Source: Campylobacter rectus (GTDB lineage Bacteria > Campylobacterota > Campylobacteria > Campylobacterales > Campylobacteraceae). From it: a DNA stretch of 64,000 nucleotides. Shown here one piece after another: positions 17,531 to 27,154 of this stretch. Position 1 is the stretch's first letter. Every line of letters begins with the position of its first letter. The DNA lies in the NCBI RefSeq assembly GCF_004803795.1, contig NZ_CP012543.1, positions 806,001 through 870,000 on the forward strand, given 5' to 3'. The notes beneath the pieces were generated by a model. The model worked only from the letters and a program-made list of their open reading frames with translations. It was not told where the DNA came from and did not search any database. The translations under genes were made by a program, and so were the position numbers.

Positions 17531-19015
17531 TTGACGTTTGTTTCGGTTATATTTTTTATCGCTTCGCTGTTTTTTGCCGCATTTTTACCCCGTAAAAGCT
17601 TAAAAATTATCGTTGGTGTATTATCACTTGTTTATATTATAACTCTTGGTTTTGACTTGTTGTTATTTTTTGTTTTTAGTAAACATTTCGGGCTTTTTGT
17701 TGTGTCCTTTTTTAATACGTCCATAAAAGGCGCACCCATCATAAGCTTTGCGCGCGAAATAGCAATTTTGAGTGCAATATGTTTTGCTATTTTACTATTT
17801 TGCGTTATTATTAGCGTTCGTATAATTAAATTTGACCGTATTTCAAAATTTGGCTTTTTATTCGCACCTTGCATCGTGGTGGCATTTTTATTAAATCCTT
17901 TTTGTATTTATGCATATGAGTTTTATTTGCAGCTAAAACCTCACGTAGACGATATAAAAAAGCAAATTTATCCGTATCTTGCCGTTCCGGCTCCTCGAGA
18001 GCCTATCAAGAGAAAAAATATCGTTTATATTTTTTTAGAAAGTTTTGATAGAGCATATACGGATGAGCAGCTGTTTCCAGCTCTTACGCCGAAACTAAAT
18101 GCATTAAAAAATAGAATGGAATTTACAAATATCAAGCATATACGCGACACCGATTTTACGATTAAAGGGTTTTTTGGGGCGCATTGCGCAGCAAACTATA
18201 CTTTTGCTCCAAGCGATGAGCTGAGGTCTAAGAATTTTAGCAAAAACATAACCTGTGCAAGCGAAATTTTAAAATCTTTGGGGTACTATACATTTTTCAT
18301 CAAAGGTGCAAGCTTAACCTTTCAAGAGACGGACAGGTTTTTAAGTCAGCGCGAATACTGTGAAACAAAAGGCAAGGAGCAAATTTTAGCGCAAAATAGT
18401 GCTGCACGGTTAAATGAGTGGGGTGTGCAGGATGATGATATGTTAGACGTCGCTTACGGTGATTTTGAGCGTTTAAGCGAGGCAGGAAAGCCTTTTTTGA
18501 TGGGATTTATCACTCTTTCCACACACTCGCCAAACGGATTTATATCGAAGTCATGCGAGGATTTGTACTATAACGCAAGCGATGCTCGGATGCTTAGAGC
18601 AGTGCACTGCACCGATAAACTGATAAGCGAATTTATCGAAAAAATACGTTCTAGCAAATATGGCAAAGATACGATTATTATCGTGCAAAACGATCATCCT
18701 CTTTTTTACTCGGGCGATATCGGTGGCGATTTTGGCGACAAACTAAAGGGTTCAAAAGATTTATTTATCATATTTGATGAGGATTTGAACGGGGAATTTA
18801 CGATAGATAAAAGAGGCACCTCATTTGATACTTTTACTACCGTGCTTGGGTATTTGGGCATATTGGACGAGATGAATTTCGGTAGAAATTTACTTGCAAG
18901 AGATAGCCTTCCTTTTGCAGCGGATAGTGAGTTTTTTAATAACGCCAGCAAGGTATTTACTAAAATTTCATATGAGGAAGCCGCAAAAGTTCAAAAATCA
19001 GGAGTTGCCAAATAA
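17531..19015 (+). CDS. Phosphoglycerol transferase / LTA-synthase-like membrane sulfatase (OpgB-like)
   Basis: About 494 residues. Five membrane helices (to residue ~130) anchor a periplasmic alkaline-phosphatase-superfamily domain. Catalytic-type motifs: VYIFLESFDRAY (~165, metal-binding Glu), RDTDFTIKGFFGAHC (~207; the Thr is the likely nucleophile, as in OpgB TIAG) and QNDHPLF (~388, Asp-His metal ligands). OpgB proteins move phosphoglycerol from phosphatidylglycerol onto periplasmic glucans or surface polymers; the acceptor here is unknown. AAGGAG at 17518-17523 supports the TTG at 17531 over the one at 17525. Codon use is visibly more AT-rich than in neighbours, suggesting transfer. Confidence 0.85.
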   Translation: MTFVSVIFFIASLFFAAFLPRKSLKIIVGVLSLVYIITLGFDLLLFFVFSKHFGLFVVSFFNTSIKGAPIISFAREIAILSAICFAILLFCVIISVRIIKFDRISKFGFLFAPCIVVAFLLNPFCIYAYEFYLQLKPHVDDIKKQIYPYLAVPAPREPIKRKNIVYIFLESFDRAYTDEQLFPALTPKLNALKNRMEFTNIKHIRDTDFTIKGFFGAHCAANYTFAPSDELRSKNFSKNITCASEILKSLGYYTFFIKGASLTFQETDRFLSQREYCETKGKEQILAQNSAARLNEWGVQDDDMLDVAYGDFERLSEAGKPFLMGFITLSTHSPNGFISKSCEDLYYNASDARMLRAVHCTDKLISEFIEKIRSSKYGKDTIIIVQNDHPLFYSGDIGGDFGDKLKGSKDLFIIFDEDLNGEFTIDKRGTSFDTFTTVLGYLGILDEMNFGRNLLARDSLPFAADSEFFNNASKVFTKISYEEAAKVQKSGVAK

Positions 19016-19212
19016 ATTTGACGGAAGTTTATTTATAATCGTTGTCGTTTTTCGTCAAAAACGGATGTGATAACTATAAAATTTGTACCGCTTTGATAAA
19101 AATTAGTGTCGAATAATTTAAATTTTACTTTCAAATTTTGCTAAATTGACTCCTCAAATATCGGAAGTTTTGGCTCTTTTTCTTTTTGTATTTTGCCGCC
19201 GACGTTTAAATT
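19016..19212. terminator. Convergent spacer with short hairpin
   Basis: Spacer between two convergent genes. Near 19048-19065 CGTTTTT and AAAAACG form a 7-bp stem with a 4-base loop (CGTC). With A runs on one side and T runs on the other it could end transcription from both directions, though the stem is short. Confidence 0.4.
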
Positions 19213-20082
19213 TCAAGCTTCGCTTACTTCGCCTAAATTTTCTTTATCGTCAAATTTATCGGCCTGCGCCGCCGCGTCCAGTTTAGCGAGCTCGCCGGCT
19301 TCGTTCATCGTGATTTTTAGTTGCTTCATCGTCTTGGCCGATTTGCTAAACTCTATTAAATCTTCAGTCGTTTTTACCTCGCTCGGGAGCTTTTGCAGTG
19401 AATATTTAAAAATTTCAGCCGCCGCGATAGCGTCGCTTAGGGCTCTGTGGTGGGCGTTATTTATGCCTAAAATCTCTTTTAGCGTGCCCAGGCCGTATTT
19501 TGGCGAGGCGATGGTGCGGCGGGCTAAGTCGATCGTGCAGAGTCTGTGGTTTAGCAGCTCGCCGTATCCTAGCGCCTCCAGTGTCGCGCCGATAAAGCCG
19601 TAATCAAAGCGGACGTTGTGCGCGACGAAAACGCTTTGGCCTAAAAAAACTTTAAATTTTTCCATAACAAAGGCTAAATTCGGCGCGTTTTTTAGGTGTT
19701 CTGCGGTGATGCCCGTTAGCTCGCTGATATTTTCCGGGACGTAGGGCGCGTGCACGAAGGTCTCAAATTTGCCGATTATTTCGCCGTTTTGCAGTTTTAG
19801 TGCGCCGATTTCGATGATCTGACCGCTATTTATGCCGCCGCTGGTTTCTATATCTACGACGCAAAAAATTTGATCTTTTATCGTTCGGCGCCGCGTTTTT
19901 AGTTCGATTTGGTTTTTTGCGGTGCGGGTTATGTCAAGTCCCAGTGCGCGCCACATTTGCACGTCGCGAACGTCGAAAAGCTCGGCGTATTCGTTCATTT
20001 GCTTGGTTTCGGCGACGAAGTCGGCATAGGCTACGTTTCGCTTGGCGATGACGGCTAGCAGAGCTTCGAAATCTTGATTCAA
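19213..20082 (-). CDS. dnaQ: DEDDh 3'-5' exonuclease (DnaQ/PolC epsilon-like)
   Basis: 289 residues with the three exonuclease motifs: ExoI VVDIETSGG (~71-79), ExoII VAHNVRFDYGF (~151-161) and ExoIII HHRALSDAIAA (~209-219), the DEDDh pattern. An N-terminal ~65-residue extension precedes the domain, and the C-terminus is an acidic helical tail. This is the proofreading-exonuclease type found in Campylobacter next to rpe; whether it works in the replicase or alone is not shown. Its start overlaps the rpe stop by four bases. Confidence 0.88.
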   Translation of the reverse strand: MNQDFEALLAVIAKRNVAYADFVAETKQMNEYAELFDVRDVQMWRALGLDITRTAKNQIELKTRRRTIKDQIFCVVDIETSGGINSGQIIEIGALKLQNGEIIGKFETFVHAPYVPENISELTGITAEHLKNAPNLAFVMEKFKVFLGQSVFVAHNVRFDYGFIGATLEALGYGELLNHRLCTIDLARRTIASPKYGLGTLKEILGINNAHHRALSDAIAAAEIFKYSLQKLPSEVKTTEDLIEFSKSAKTMKQLKITMNEAGELAKLDAAAQADKFDDKENLGEVSEA

Positions 20083-20726
20083 AACTCGAGCTTTAGCGAG
20101 CGGATCGAGTGCTCGTAGGAATTTGACGAAAATATATAACTGCCCGCCACGACGATATCCACGCCCGCTTCATCGAGCTGCGCGACGTTTAGTCCCGTCA
20201 CGCCGCCGTCTACCTCGATCATACATTTGGCGTTTTTACGCTCGATCATTTCGCGCAAGCCGCGAGCTTTTTCGAGCACGGAGGGGATAAATTTTTGCCC
20301 GCCAAATCCCGGATTTACGCTCATTAGCAGCACCATATCGACCTCGTCTATGATGTGTTCGATAGTAGAAATCGGAGTATGCGGGTTTAGCACGATCGCA
20401 GGCCCTGTGCCGCGGCTGCGGATGTGATCTATTAGGCGTAGCGGGTGCTTTTCCTCCTCGATATGAAAGCTTAAAAATTTAGGCTTTAACGGCAAAAAAA
20501 GATCGGCAAAAAAGGTGTTATTTTGCACCATCAGGTGTATGTCTAGCGGCTTTGTGGCGGCCTTGGCGACGGCATTTACGACTACGGGTCCGATGGTTAG
20601 ATTAGGCACGAAATGTCCGTCCATCACATCAACATGCACGAGATCGGCTCCGGCCTCGCAGATGGCCTCGATCTCGGCTCTTAAATTTCCAAAATCGGCC
20701 GATAAAATACTGGGCGCTACATACAT
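20079..20726 (-). CDS. rpe: Ribulose-phosphate 3-epimerase
   Basis: Interconverts ribulose-5-P and xylulose-5-P in the pentose phosphate pathway. 215 residues, a TIM barrel with all signatures: APSILSADFGNL (~4-15), HVDVMDGHFVPNLTIGP (~32-48; metal-binding His and catalytic Asp), HLMVQN (~65), MSVNPGFGGQKFI (~137-149) and VDGGVTGLN (~172-180; second Asp). Translationally linked to the downstream exonuclease. Confidence 0.97.
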   Translation of the reverse strand: MYVAPSILSADFGNLRAEIEAICEAGADLVHVDVMDGHFVPNLTIGPVVVNAVAKAATKPLDIHLMVQNNTFFADLFLPLKPKFLSFHIEEEKHPLRLIDHIRSRGTGPAIVLNPHTPISTIEHIIDEVDMVLLMSVNPGFGGQKFIPSVLEKARGLREMIERKNAKCMIEVDGGVTGLNVAQLDEAGVDIVVAGSYIFSSNSYEHSIRSLKLEF

Positions 20727-20738
20727 TTTATTATCCTT

Positions 20739-22184
20739 TTATTTACTTAGAAAAAATATCGCGTCCAAACCGTCTATATCGAGCCGCACGAGGACGCCCT
20801 TGTTTTTTTTGTCCTCTTCTTTGATCGCTTCAAAAACATGCGGGAGGGTGAAATTTGCTTCTATTTTCTGGCTTTTTAGCCACGCTTCGATACGGTCGGA
20901 GATAACGCTGAGCAGGTCTGCATAGGCCTCCGTTATGCTCACGCTTTCGTCTTGTTGGAGTAAAATTTTGCAGATTTTACGAACGGCGTATTTATCGAGG
21001 CAAAGAATAAATTTAGCATTCATCTCACCGTAAAAGGCTACCGATCCCATGCAAAATTCATCCTCATTGCAGTTAAAATTCGATATCTCCGTACTGACGC
21101 GGGACACGGGTAAATTTGACAAAGACGCCAGCGTATCCATCACTACTTTTAGGATGCTGGGCAGGACGTCTATAAGCTCTTTTGTTATATTTTTAGGCTT
21201 TTCTTCGCCTATGCCGCCGCCGCCCTCTATAGTCGCGTCATCGTTAAAAAAGTCATCCACCGTGTCGTAAAGCAGTATCCCGCAGTCCTCCAAATCGTAG
21301 ATAAGAGCTTTTGACGTGCTGGCTTTTCTTAGTCCGCATACCGCTATGGTCGCGCCAAACTCCGCGCACTCCATCGCGAGCTTGGCTAAAAAAGACACGC
21401 CGTGGATGTTGATGGAGCTTGATTTTCCGATGTCGAAAACAAAAAATTTAAAACCGACTTTTAACGAATTTAGAAAAACTCTATAGTCGAAATTTTCCGC
21501 AAAAGCCGAGTCTATAAAGCCCTCCAATCCATAAACAACGACGTTTTCTTTGAGTGTTATTTTGATATCTTTTTTACTTGATTTTATGTCGGTGAGATGG
21601 ATTACGTATTCAAATTGTTTATGCAAGCGGTTAAATTCGTTAAAGTCTTTTGCGATCACGGGTTTGTATCCGCGCCCCGAGAGTCTTAGCGCGATTTGGC
21701 GTTTTTGCTCGGCGTCCGCGTTAAAAACGATGATACGTCTATCTACAAACTCAGGCTCAAAGGTGCCCCAAAACAATAGCGCAACGTTTGAGGTCTCAAA
21801 AAACGATACGCTCGAAACATCTCTGGACATCCTTTTTAGGGCTTTAAATTTAATGTCATTGTAGTCGCAAAAGCCTACGTCGGCATTGATTTGCTTTGCT
21901 AGTCCCGAGACGATATCTAGGATTAAGTTAAAGCCTACTTTATTAAAATAAACGGCGTTTTTAAGCGATATTAGGATATGGCGCGGGGCTTTTTGGAGCA
22001 GATATTTTCTATTTCTATCGCTGATTTCATATTTGTCGACATCTCCGTCTAAAAAGCCAAGAGGATAAAATATCGCTATGTTGTCTTTAAATTTTAATCT
22101 CATAAATGTGGAATAAAACTTTCCTAAAATTTTTGATATTTTGCTAAAAAAATCAGCCGATAAATTTTTGAAATTTAACTGCAT
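20739..22184 (-). CDS. STAS / receiver-like / CheX-domain protein
   Basis: 481 residues, no membrane segment. By eye: a STAS-like beta/alpha region (~25-130, around HILISLKNAVYFNKVGFNLI), a receiver-like stretch without a clear acceptor Asp (~145-205, RRIIVFNADAEQKRQIALRL), a second STAS-like region (~210-320, FDIGKSSSINIHGVSFLAKLA), a Gly/Glu linker, then a C-terminal CheC/CheX-like domain (~335-481: GSVAFYGEMNAKFILCL, then EAYADLLSVISDRIEAWL). CheX proteins dephosphorylate CheY-P; the Glu/Asn pair of active CheX is not obvious, so it may bind rather than hydrolyse. It lies upstream of rpe on the same strand. Confidence 0.6.
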   Translation of the reverse strand: MQLNFKNLSADFFSKISKILGKFYSTFMRLKFKDNIAIFYPLGFLDGDVDKYEISDRNRKYLLQKAPRHILISLKNAVYFNKVGFNLILDIVSGLAKQINADVGFCDYNDIKFKALKRMSRDVSSVSFFETSNVALLFWGTFEPEFVDRRIIVFNADAEQKRQIALRLSGRGYKPVIAKDFNEFNRLHKQFEYVIHLTDIKSSKKDIKITLKENVVVYGLEGFIDSAFAENFDYRVFLNSLKVGFKFFVFDIGKSSSINIHGVSFLAKLAMECAEFGATIAVCGLRKASTSKALIYDLEDCGILLYDTVDDFFNDDATIEGGGGIGEEKPKNITKELIDVLPSILKVVMDTLASLSNLPVSRVSTEISNFNCNEDEFCMGSVAFYGEMNAKFILCLDKYAVRKICKILLQQDESVSITEAYADLLSVISDRIEAWLKSQKIEANFTLPHVFEAIKEEDKKNKGVLVRLDIDGLDAIFFLSK

Positions 22185-22269
22185 TTAAATTTCGTTATTT
22201 TAGCTTTTTTATCCATAAATTCAGTTTAAAAACCGATACGCCTACAAAAGACGCTTTAAGTTAATATTT

Positions 22270-22290
22270 TGTTTTTTTTGGATAAAATCA
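22270..22290 (+). promoter_or_regulatory. Probable sigma70 promoter of rpmB
   Basis: A T8G run followed by GATAAAAT (TAAAAT at 22283-22288) about 33 bases before the rpmB ATG matches the Campylobacter promoter style: T-rich periodic upstream region, G before the -10, no clear -35. The ribosome site TAAGGAAAC follows near 22308-22316. Confidence 0.6.
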
Positions 22291-22320
22291 GCAGAAATTT
22301 TTATTTTTAAGGAAACAAAT

Positions 22321-22512
22321 ATGTCAAGAGTATGTGCAATAACGGGCAAAGGTCCGATGGTAGGCAACAACGTCAGCCACGCCAAAAACAGAACGAAAAG
22401 AAGATTTTTGCCAAATCTGCGAACCATCCGCGTCACGCTAGAAGACGGAACTACAAGAAAGATCAAGGTAGCCGCTTCTACGCTAAGAACGATGAGAAAA
22501 CAGTCACGCTAA
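22321..22512 (+). CDS. rpmB: 50S ribosomal protein L28
   Basis: 63 residues, the normal length. The start [21 protein letters not shown] and later [13 protein letters not shown] are diagnostic of L28. Strongly basic. It has its own promoter-like sequence upstream and lies just before the potassium channel gene, as in other Campylobacter. Confidence 0.98.
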   Translation: MSRVCAITGKGPMVGNNVSHAKNRTKRRFLPNLRTIRVTLEDGTTRKIKVAASTLRTMRKQSR

Positions 22513-22539
22513 ATTTACCGCAAATTTGAGGAGTTGTCT

Positions 22540-23664
22540 TTGTTTGAAAAGATTTTGAAATTCCTCAACTGGTCGAGTTCCGCCAAACCTCAAATCAACC
22601 TCAATACCGAACTCTACGAACAACTTCGCCCTTTTCGCCTACCGCTCATCTTAGTCGTTTTGATGATGATGATCGGGGCTATGGGCTACGTCACGATCGA
22701 CGGCTTTAGCCTGATAGACGCGATATATCAGGCGGGTATGACTTTTACGACCGTCGGATTTACCGAGGTCGCGCCCATTTCTCCGGCCGGACGGCTTTTT
22801 ACCATCACGTTTATCTTGCTGGGTTTTGCCGTTTTTACGTTTTCTACGGGTTTGATGCTCGAAGTTTTGAAAAAGGGCGCGCTCGTAGCGATCATAAAGG
22901 AAAGACGAATGCTATACAAGATCGCAAGGTTGAAAAACCACTTTGTCATCTGCTATCACAATCAATACACTATGGAGCTAAGCCGCGAATTTAGGGAAAA
23001 TCACATCCCTTTTGTCGTTATTGACCCGCGAGAAGACCTGCCCGAGATCGCCGAAAAATACAAATATCCCTACTATATCGTCTCTCAGCCGCACACGCAA
23101 ACCGCGCTTTTAAAGACGCATTTTTCGAGCGCAAAAGGTATGATCACGCTAAGTCCAAATATCGCCGACAACATCGCGCTTATCGCCACCGTGAGGCTTT
23201 ATGAAAAAGAGATCGGGCGCAAAAAACCGTATTTTATAATGACAAACTCCGACAGTCAAGACGACACCGAGCGGTTAAAAAAGCTTGGAGCAAACAGCGT
23301 CGTGAGCCCCTCAAAGCTCGTCGCCCAGCGCCTTAGCGCTATGAGCGTGCGCCCGGATATGGAAAATTTGCTCGAGCAGTTTTTGTATAAGCAAGACTCG
23401 CCGATCGACATCGAGGAGATCTCGGTGCCCGACTACTCGTGGGTGCGCTTTAAACGTCTAAAAGAAACCAATCTGCGAAATATAACAAACGCCGACGTCG
23501 TGGGCATCAAAGACATAAATAATAAATTTATTCCGATGCCAAAAGGCGATATATTGATCGGAACCGGCACGAAGCTGCTGGTTATCGGCACGGGCGAGTC
23601 CATACGTCTAACCAAACGCGTCATCAAAAGCAGGCATAAACCCGAAGAGTTAAAATACGTCTAA
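22540..23664 (+). CDS. Two-TM potassium channel with RCK (TrkA) domain
   Basis: About 374 residues. Two membrane helices (~30-50 and ~80-100) flank a pore loop with the selectivity filter TTVGFTEV (~70-77). A cytoplasmic RCK_N Rossmann-like domain follows (~115-235), then RCK_C (~280-365). The usual GxGxxG nucleotide loop is replaced by ICYHNQYTMEL, so NAD binding is doubtful. The track-style start at 22534 abuts GAGGAG with no spacing; TTG at 22540 has a 6-base spacing and is my choice. Likely a ligand-gated K+ channel. Confidence 0.88.
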   Translation: MFEKILKFLNWSSSAKPQINLNTELYEQLRPFRLPLILVVLMMMIGAMGYVTIDGFSLIDAIYQAGMTFTTVGFTEVAPISPAGRLFTITFILLGFAVFTFSTGLMLEVLKKGALVAIIKERRMLYKIARLKNHFVICYHNQYTMELSREFRENHIPFVVIDPREDLPEIAEKYKYPYYIVSQPHTQTALLKTHFSSAKGMITLSPNIADNIALIATVRLYEKEIGRKKPYFIMTNSDSQDDTERLKKLGANSVVSPSKLVAQRLSAMSVRPDMENLLEQFLYKQDSPIDIEEISVPDYSWVRFKRLKETNLRNITNADVVGIKDINNKFIPMPKGDILIGTGTKLLVIGTGESIRLTKRVIKSRHKPEELKYV

Positions 23665-23998
23665 ATTCGGGCGTTTTTGCGGTTTGAGCGTTTTTGCATT
23701 TTAAATTTTTAAAAATTCGGCGTAGTTTTTACTGCACCGCTGGAACCGTCTCGCATTTGGCGCAAATTTATAAATTTTTACAAATTTAAAGTCGCTTTTT
23801 TATAAAATTATTCTAAATTTAGTAGTTTTTAAGGCTTGCAAAAATTAATGCATTTTGTCAAATTTGAGTTAAGCGCAAGTCGAATGAATTTTTGTTTCTA
23901 ATTTCACCAAATAGCCCAAATAAGGCGTGTTTTTAACCGTCTCTTAAAAATACATTCGCTAAAATTAAATTGAATTTAATCCACAAAAGGAGCAAAAT
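23665..23998 (+). other. Non-coding spacer
   Basis: 334 bases with no supported gene. It is rich in AAATTT words and T runs (23696-23830). Near its end is the 17-base palindrome at 23964-23980 and an AAAAGGAGC ribosome site for the next gene. Confidence 0.5.
23964..23980. promoter_or_regulatory. 17-base palindrome, operator-like
   Basis: ATTAAATTGAATTTAAT is a perfect 8+1+8 palindrome about 19 bases before the DUF465 gene ATG, between its likely promoter and ribosome site. It could bind a dimeric repressor; in AT-rich DNA it could also be chance. Confidence 0.3.
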
Positions 23999-24223
23999 AT
24001 GTTTCATGAAGAAAGAGAGCTTATAACTAAGCTAAAGGGTGCGAATGCGAGATTTACTTCGCTTTTCGACAAACACAACGAGCTAGATGAAAAAATCGCC
24101 CAGATGCAAAAAGGCAACATCTATAACGATGCGGAAGTCGATACCCTAAAGCGCGAAAAGCTCAGATTAAAAGATGAAATTTACGCATTTTTATCCGAAT
24201 ATAAAAAGGAAAATAATCTTTAA
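23999..24223 (+). CDS. YdcH-like DUF465 protein
   Basis: 74 residues, almost entirely helical and highly charged, with the family pattern HEER(D/E)LI near the start, a central loop (FDKHNELDEKIAQ) and LKREKLRLKDEIYAFL at the end. This small coiled-coil family (DUF465, SlyX/YdcH-like) has no settled role. ATG with AAAGGAGC upstream. It stands alone. Confidence 0.88.
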   Translation: MFHEERELITKLKGANARFTSLFDKHNELDEKIAQMQKGNIYNDAEVDTLKREKLRLKDEIYAFLSEYKKENNL

Positions 24224-24834
24224 ACTAACCGTGGCGGACGAGCTTGCTCCGTCGCTTTTTACTTCAAAATCTTCTTAAAATCCGCAAAATTTTATCATTT
24301 CATCTAAAATTTGATTGCCGTTTAAAACCGGAACGAATTTATCGCTTTTTGATTGTCGTAAATTTGAAACTAAAATTTGATTTTTTGCAGTGTGGAAGCT
24401 TATAAAACTCAAATTTGCAAATTTGACTTCAAATTTAAACGCAAAGAGCTAAGGCGCCGCATTTTCTACCTCGCTTCGCTCGCAGTCGCAAGCGCACGAG
24501 ACGATTTTTATATTGTTGAAGCTTTTGCGAGCAAGGCCGAATAATTTAGATTGTTATAAGAGCGAAAAACTCATTTAAAAGCGCTCGTCTGCAAGTTGCA
24601 AGCGAAGCGAAAAAGGTAAGCGGCTGTTACATCGAAATCTTTTTTAACGCCCAAAAAACCGCTATCCCTATGCACAAAACCACGACCGCCCAAACGTATT
24701 CCATTTTTATTCCTTGTCAAATTTGAGGCTAAATTTATTTTTCATTTATTATAGCACAAACTCGCGGCTTTTCGGAAGTCCGTGATTTAAGAGAAAATTC
24801 GATAAAATTTATGAAAGGTTAAAAAGGATGAAAA
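24224..24834. other. 611-base spacer with one small ORF
   Basis: Contains many AAATTTG words (24300-24440), a stretch CTCGCTTCGCTCGCAGTCGCAAGCG (24471-24495 region) seen in similar form elsewhere in the window, and a minus-strand 25-codon ORF described separately. A promoter for ppk likely lies near 24740-24800. No other coding signal. Confidence 0.45.
24627..24704 (-). CDS. Putative 25-residue single-span membrane protein
   Basis: Reading minus from the ATG at 24704: M-E-Y, then about 17 hydrophobic residues (VWAVVVLCIGIAVFWAL), then KKISM and a TAA. The layout is an acidic N-terminus, one membrane helix and a basic C-terminus, obeying positive-inside for an outside N-terminus. AAGGA sits seven bases upstream of the ATG. 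Small membrane subunits of oxidases and transporters look like this, but I do not recognise the family, and no partner gene is adjacent. Confidence 0.4.
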   Translation of the reverse strand: MEYVWAVVVLCIGIAVFWALKKISM

Positions 24835-26928
24835 ATGAACGATAAAAAAAGCGTTTTTATCAATAGAGAGCTTAGCTGGCTACGCTTTAACTCGCGCGTT
24901 TTAGCCCAGTGCGAAAAGGCTTTGCCGCCGCTTGAAAAGCTAAAATTTATCGCGATTTATATGACGAATTTGGACGAGTTTTATATGATCAGGATCGCAG
25001 GACTTAAGCAGCTTTTTGCCGCGGGGGTAGCGGCTAGCGGTAGCGACGGCATGAGCCCGCTCGAGCAGTTAAGAGAGATCAGAAAATATATAAAAGACGA
25101 ACTTGCGATCGTAGAAAAGCACTATAAAGACGCGCTAAAAGAGCTTGCGCAAAACGGACTTTTTATAAAAAACTACGACGAAATTTCGCCGGAGTTGCAG
25201 GCGAAATGCGACAAATATTTTTTCTCAAATATCTTGCCCGTGATCGTGCCTATCGCGGTTGACGCCACGCATCCGTATCCGCATCTAAACAACCTAAGCT
25301 TTAGTCTCGCGGTTAAGCTTGCCGACGCGGACAGTCCCGAGATCCTGAAATTTGGTATGATACGCATTTCGCGCGTTTTACCGCGGTTTTATCAGGTTAG
25401 CGACGAGGTCTACGTACCGATAGAAACGATCGTGCATCGCCATGCCGAGGAGATTTTCCCAGGCTACAAGCTGCTTAGCTCAGCGGCGTTTAGAGTCACG
25501 CGAAACGCAGACATCGTCATCGAAGAGGAAGAGGCGGACGATTTTATGATGATCCTCGAGCAAGGGCTCAAGCTACGCCGAAAAGGGGCTTTCGTGCGCA
25601 TGCAGATACAAAAGAACGCCGACGCCGATATAGTCGAGTTTCTAAACTCGCATATGAAGATTTTTTACAAGGACATCTACGAATACACCGTCCCGCTCAC
25701 GCTAAATTCGCTCTGGCAAATCGTGGGAAATAAAGAATTCTCGCACCTTTGCCTGCCGCCGTATGCGCCAAAGACCCTGCCGCCTTTTAGCAGCCATCTC
25801 TCGATGTTTGACGTCATCGACAAAGAAGACGTTTTGATCGTGCATCCGTATGAGAGCTTTGATCCCGTCGTGCAGTTTATAAAAGAAGCCGGCAAAGACC
25901 CGCGCGTGATCTCGATCCGTATGACGCTTTACCGGGTCGATAAAAACTCGCCTATCATCCAGTCTCTCATCGACGCGGCGAACGACGGCAAACAAGTAAC
26001 AGTGATGGTCGAGCTAAAGGCGAGATTTGACGAAGAAAACAACCTGCACTGGGCAAAAGCTCTAGAAGATGCGGGTGCACACGTGATATACGGCATCACG
26101 GGCTTTAAAGTGCATGCTAAAGTAAGCCAAGTCATCCGCCAAGAAGGCGGCAAGCTCAAATTTTACATGCACTTAGCCACGGGCAACTACAACGGCGGCT
26201 CGGCGAAAATTTACACCGACGTGAGCTATTTTACGAGCAGGGAGGAATTTGCCAGCGATACGACGACGTTTTTTCACATACTTTCGGGCTTTTCTAAAAA
26301 CCGCCGCCTTCAGACGCTTTTGATGTCGCCGATGCAGATAAAAGAGCGCGTGCTAGAGATGATAAAGGCCGAAACCGCGCGCGGCGAGCGAGGCAGGATA
26401 GTAGCGAAGATGAACGCACTGGTCGATAGCGACATCGTGGACGCGCTGGTAAAAGCCGGCAGTGCCGGCGTGCAAATAGACCTCATCGTGCGGGGCATCT
26501 GCTGCGTGCGCCCGGGTGTGAAAGGCCTTAGCGAAAATATCCGCGTGAGATCGCTCATCGGCAAGTATCTTGAGCATGCGAGGATATTTTATTTCAGGCA
26601 CGCCGACCCTCAAATTTACATAGCCTCGGCTGACTGGATGCCGCGAAATCTCGAGCGCCGCCTAGAGCTTATGACGCCGATAATCGATAAAAATTTGCAA
26701 GAGCGCTTGCTCGAGTTTTTACGCTTGCAGCTTAGCGATAACGAGCTGGCGTTTGAGCTGCAAAACAGCGGCGAATACGCTAAAGTAACGCCAAAAGAGG
26801 GCGACGCGCGCATAAACTCGCAAGAGGTGCTCGAAGAGTACGTGAGCGGGATATATAAGGCGACGAAAAAGGATACCGATAAGGGGAAGAGCGAGCAGAT
26901 GGTGGCGAAACTTTTGAAAGAAAGTTAA
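24835..26928 (+). CDS. ppk: Polyphosphate kinase 1
   Basis: Makes polyphosphate reversibly from ATP. 697 residues, full PPK1 length. N domain starts with [15 protein letters not shown] (~8-22). The catalytic phospholipase-D-like halves show [12 protein letters not shown] with the autophosphorylated His (~427), [22 protein letters not shown] (~451) and the second His in [11 protein letters not shown] (~580). The C-terminal tail is Lys/Glu-rich. GGATGAAAA precedes the ATG. Confidence 0.97.
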   Translation: MNDKKSVFINRELSWLRFNSRVLAQCEKALPPLEKLKFIAIYMTNLDEFYMIRIAGLKQLFAAGVAASGSDGMSPLEQLREIRKYIKDELAIVEKHYKDALKELAQNGLFIKNYDEISPELQAKCDKYFFSNILPVIVPIAVDATHPYPHLNNLSFSLAVKLADADSPEILKFGMIRISRVLPRFYQVSDEVYVPIETIVHRHAEEIFPGYKLLSSAAFRVTRNADIVIEEEEADDFMMILEQGLKLRRKGAFVRMQIQKNADADIVEFLNSHMKIFYKDIYEYTVPLTLNSLWQIVGNKEFSHLCLPPYAPKTLPPFSSHLSMFDVIDKEDVLIVHPYESFDPVVQFIKEAGKDPRVISIRMTLYRVDKNSPIIQSLIDAANDGKQVTVMVELKARFDEENNLHWAKALEDAGAHVIYGITGFKVHAKVSQVIRQEGGKLKFYMHLATGNYNGGSAKIYTDVSYFTSREEFASDTTTFFHILSGFSKNRRLQTLLMSPMQIKERVLEMIKAETARGERGRIVAKMNALVDSDIVDALVKAGSAGVQIDLIVRGICCVRPGVKGLSENIRVRSLIGKYLEHARIFYFRHADPQIYIASADWMPRNLERRLELMTPIIDKNLQERLLEFLRLQLSDNELAFELQNSGEYAKVTPKEGDARINSQEVLEEYVSGIYKATKKDTDKGKSEQMVAKLLKES

Positions 26929-27068
26929 GCGGCTCGTCTTTTTGCTCTATACTTCGTTGCTTGTAAATTTGGCTCGGTCATTACCTACATGGTAACTCCC
27001 GTCGCCAAATTTAAAAGCGCCTCGTCTAGAACTTCTTGAAAAGCTACGAGCGCAGCGAAGTAGAAAAA

Positions 27069-27154
27069 TACTTCGCCTTATCGTTTTACGTTCAAATTTG
27101 AAGTCAAATTTGTAAATTTCGGCTTCAAATTTGACGCACCGAGACCCGCATCTT
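27069..27154 (+). repeat. Dispersed intergenic repeat, copy A (86 bases)
   Basis: Runs from ACTTCGCCTTATCG to GAGACCCGCATCTT. Its reverse complement is at 39035-39120 with about six differences over 86 bases by eye. Both copies lie in gene-free DNA next to broken genes. Confidence 0.8.
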
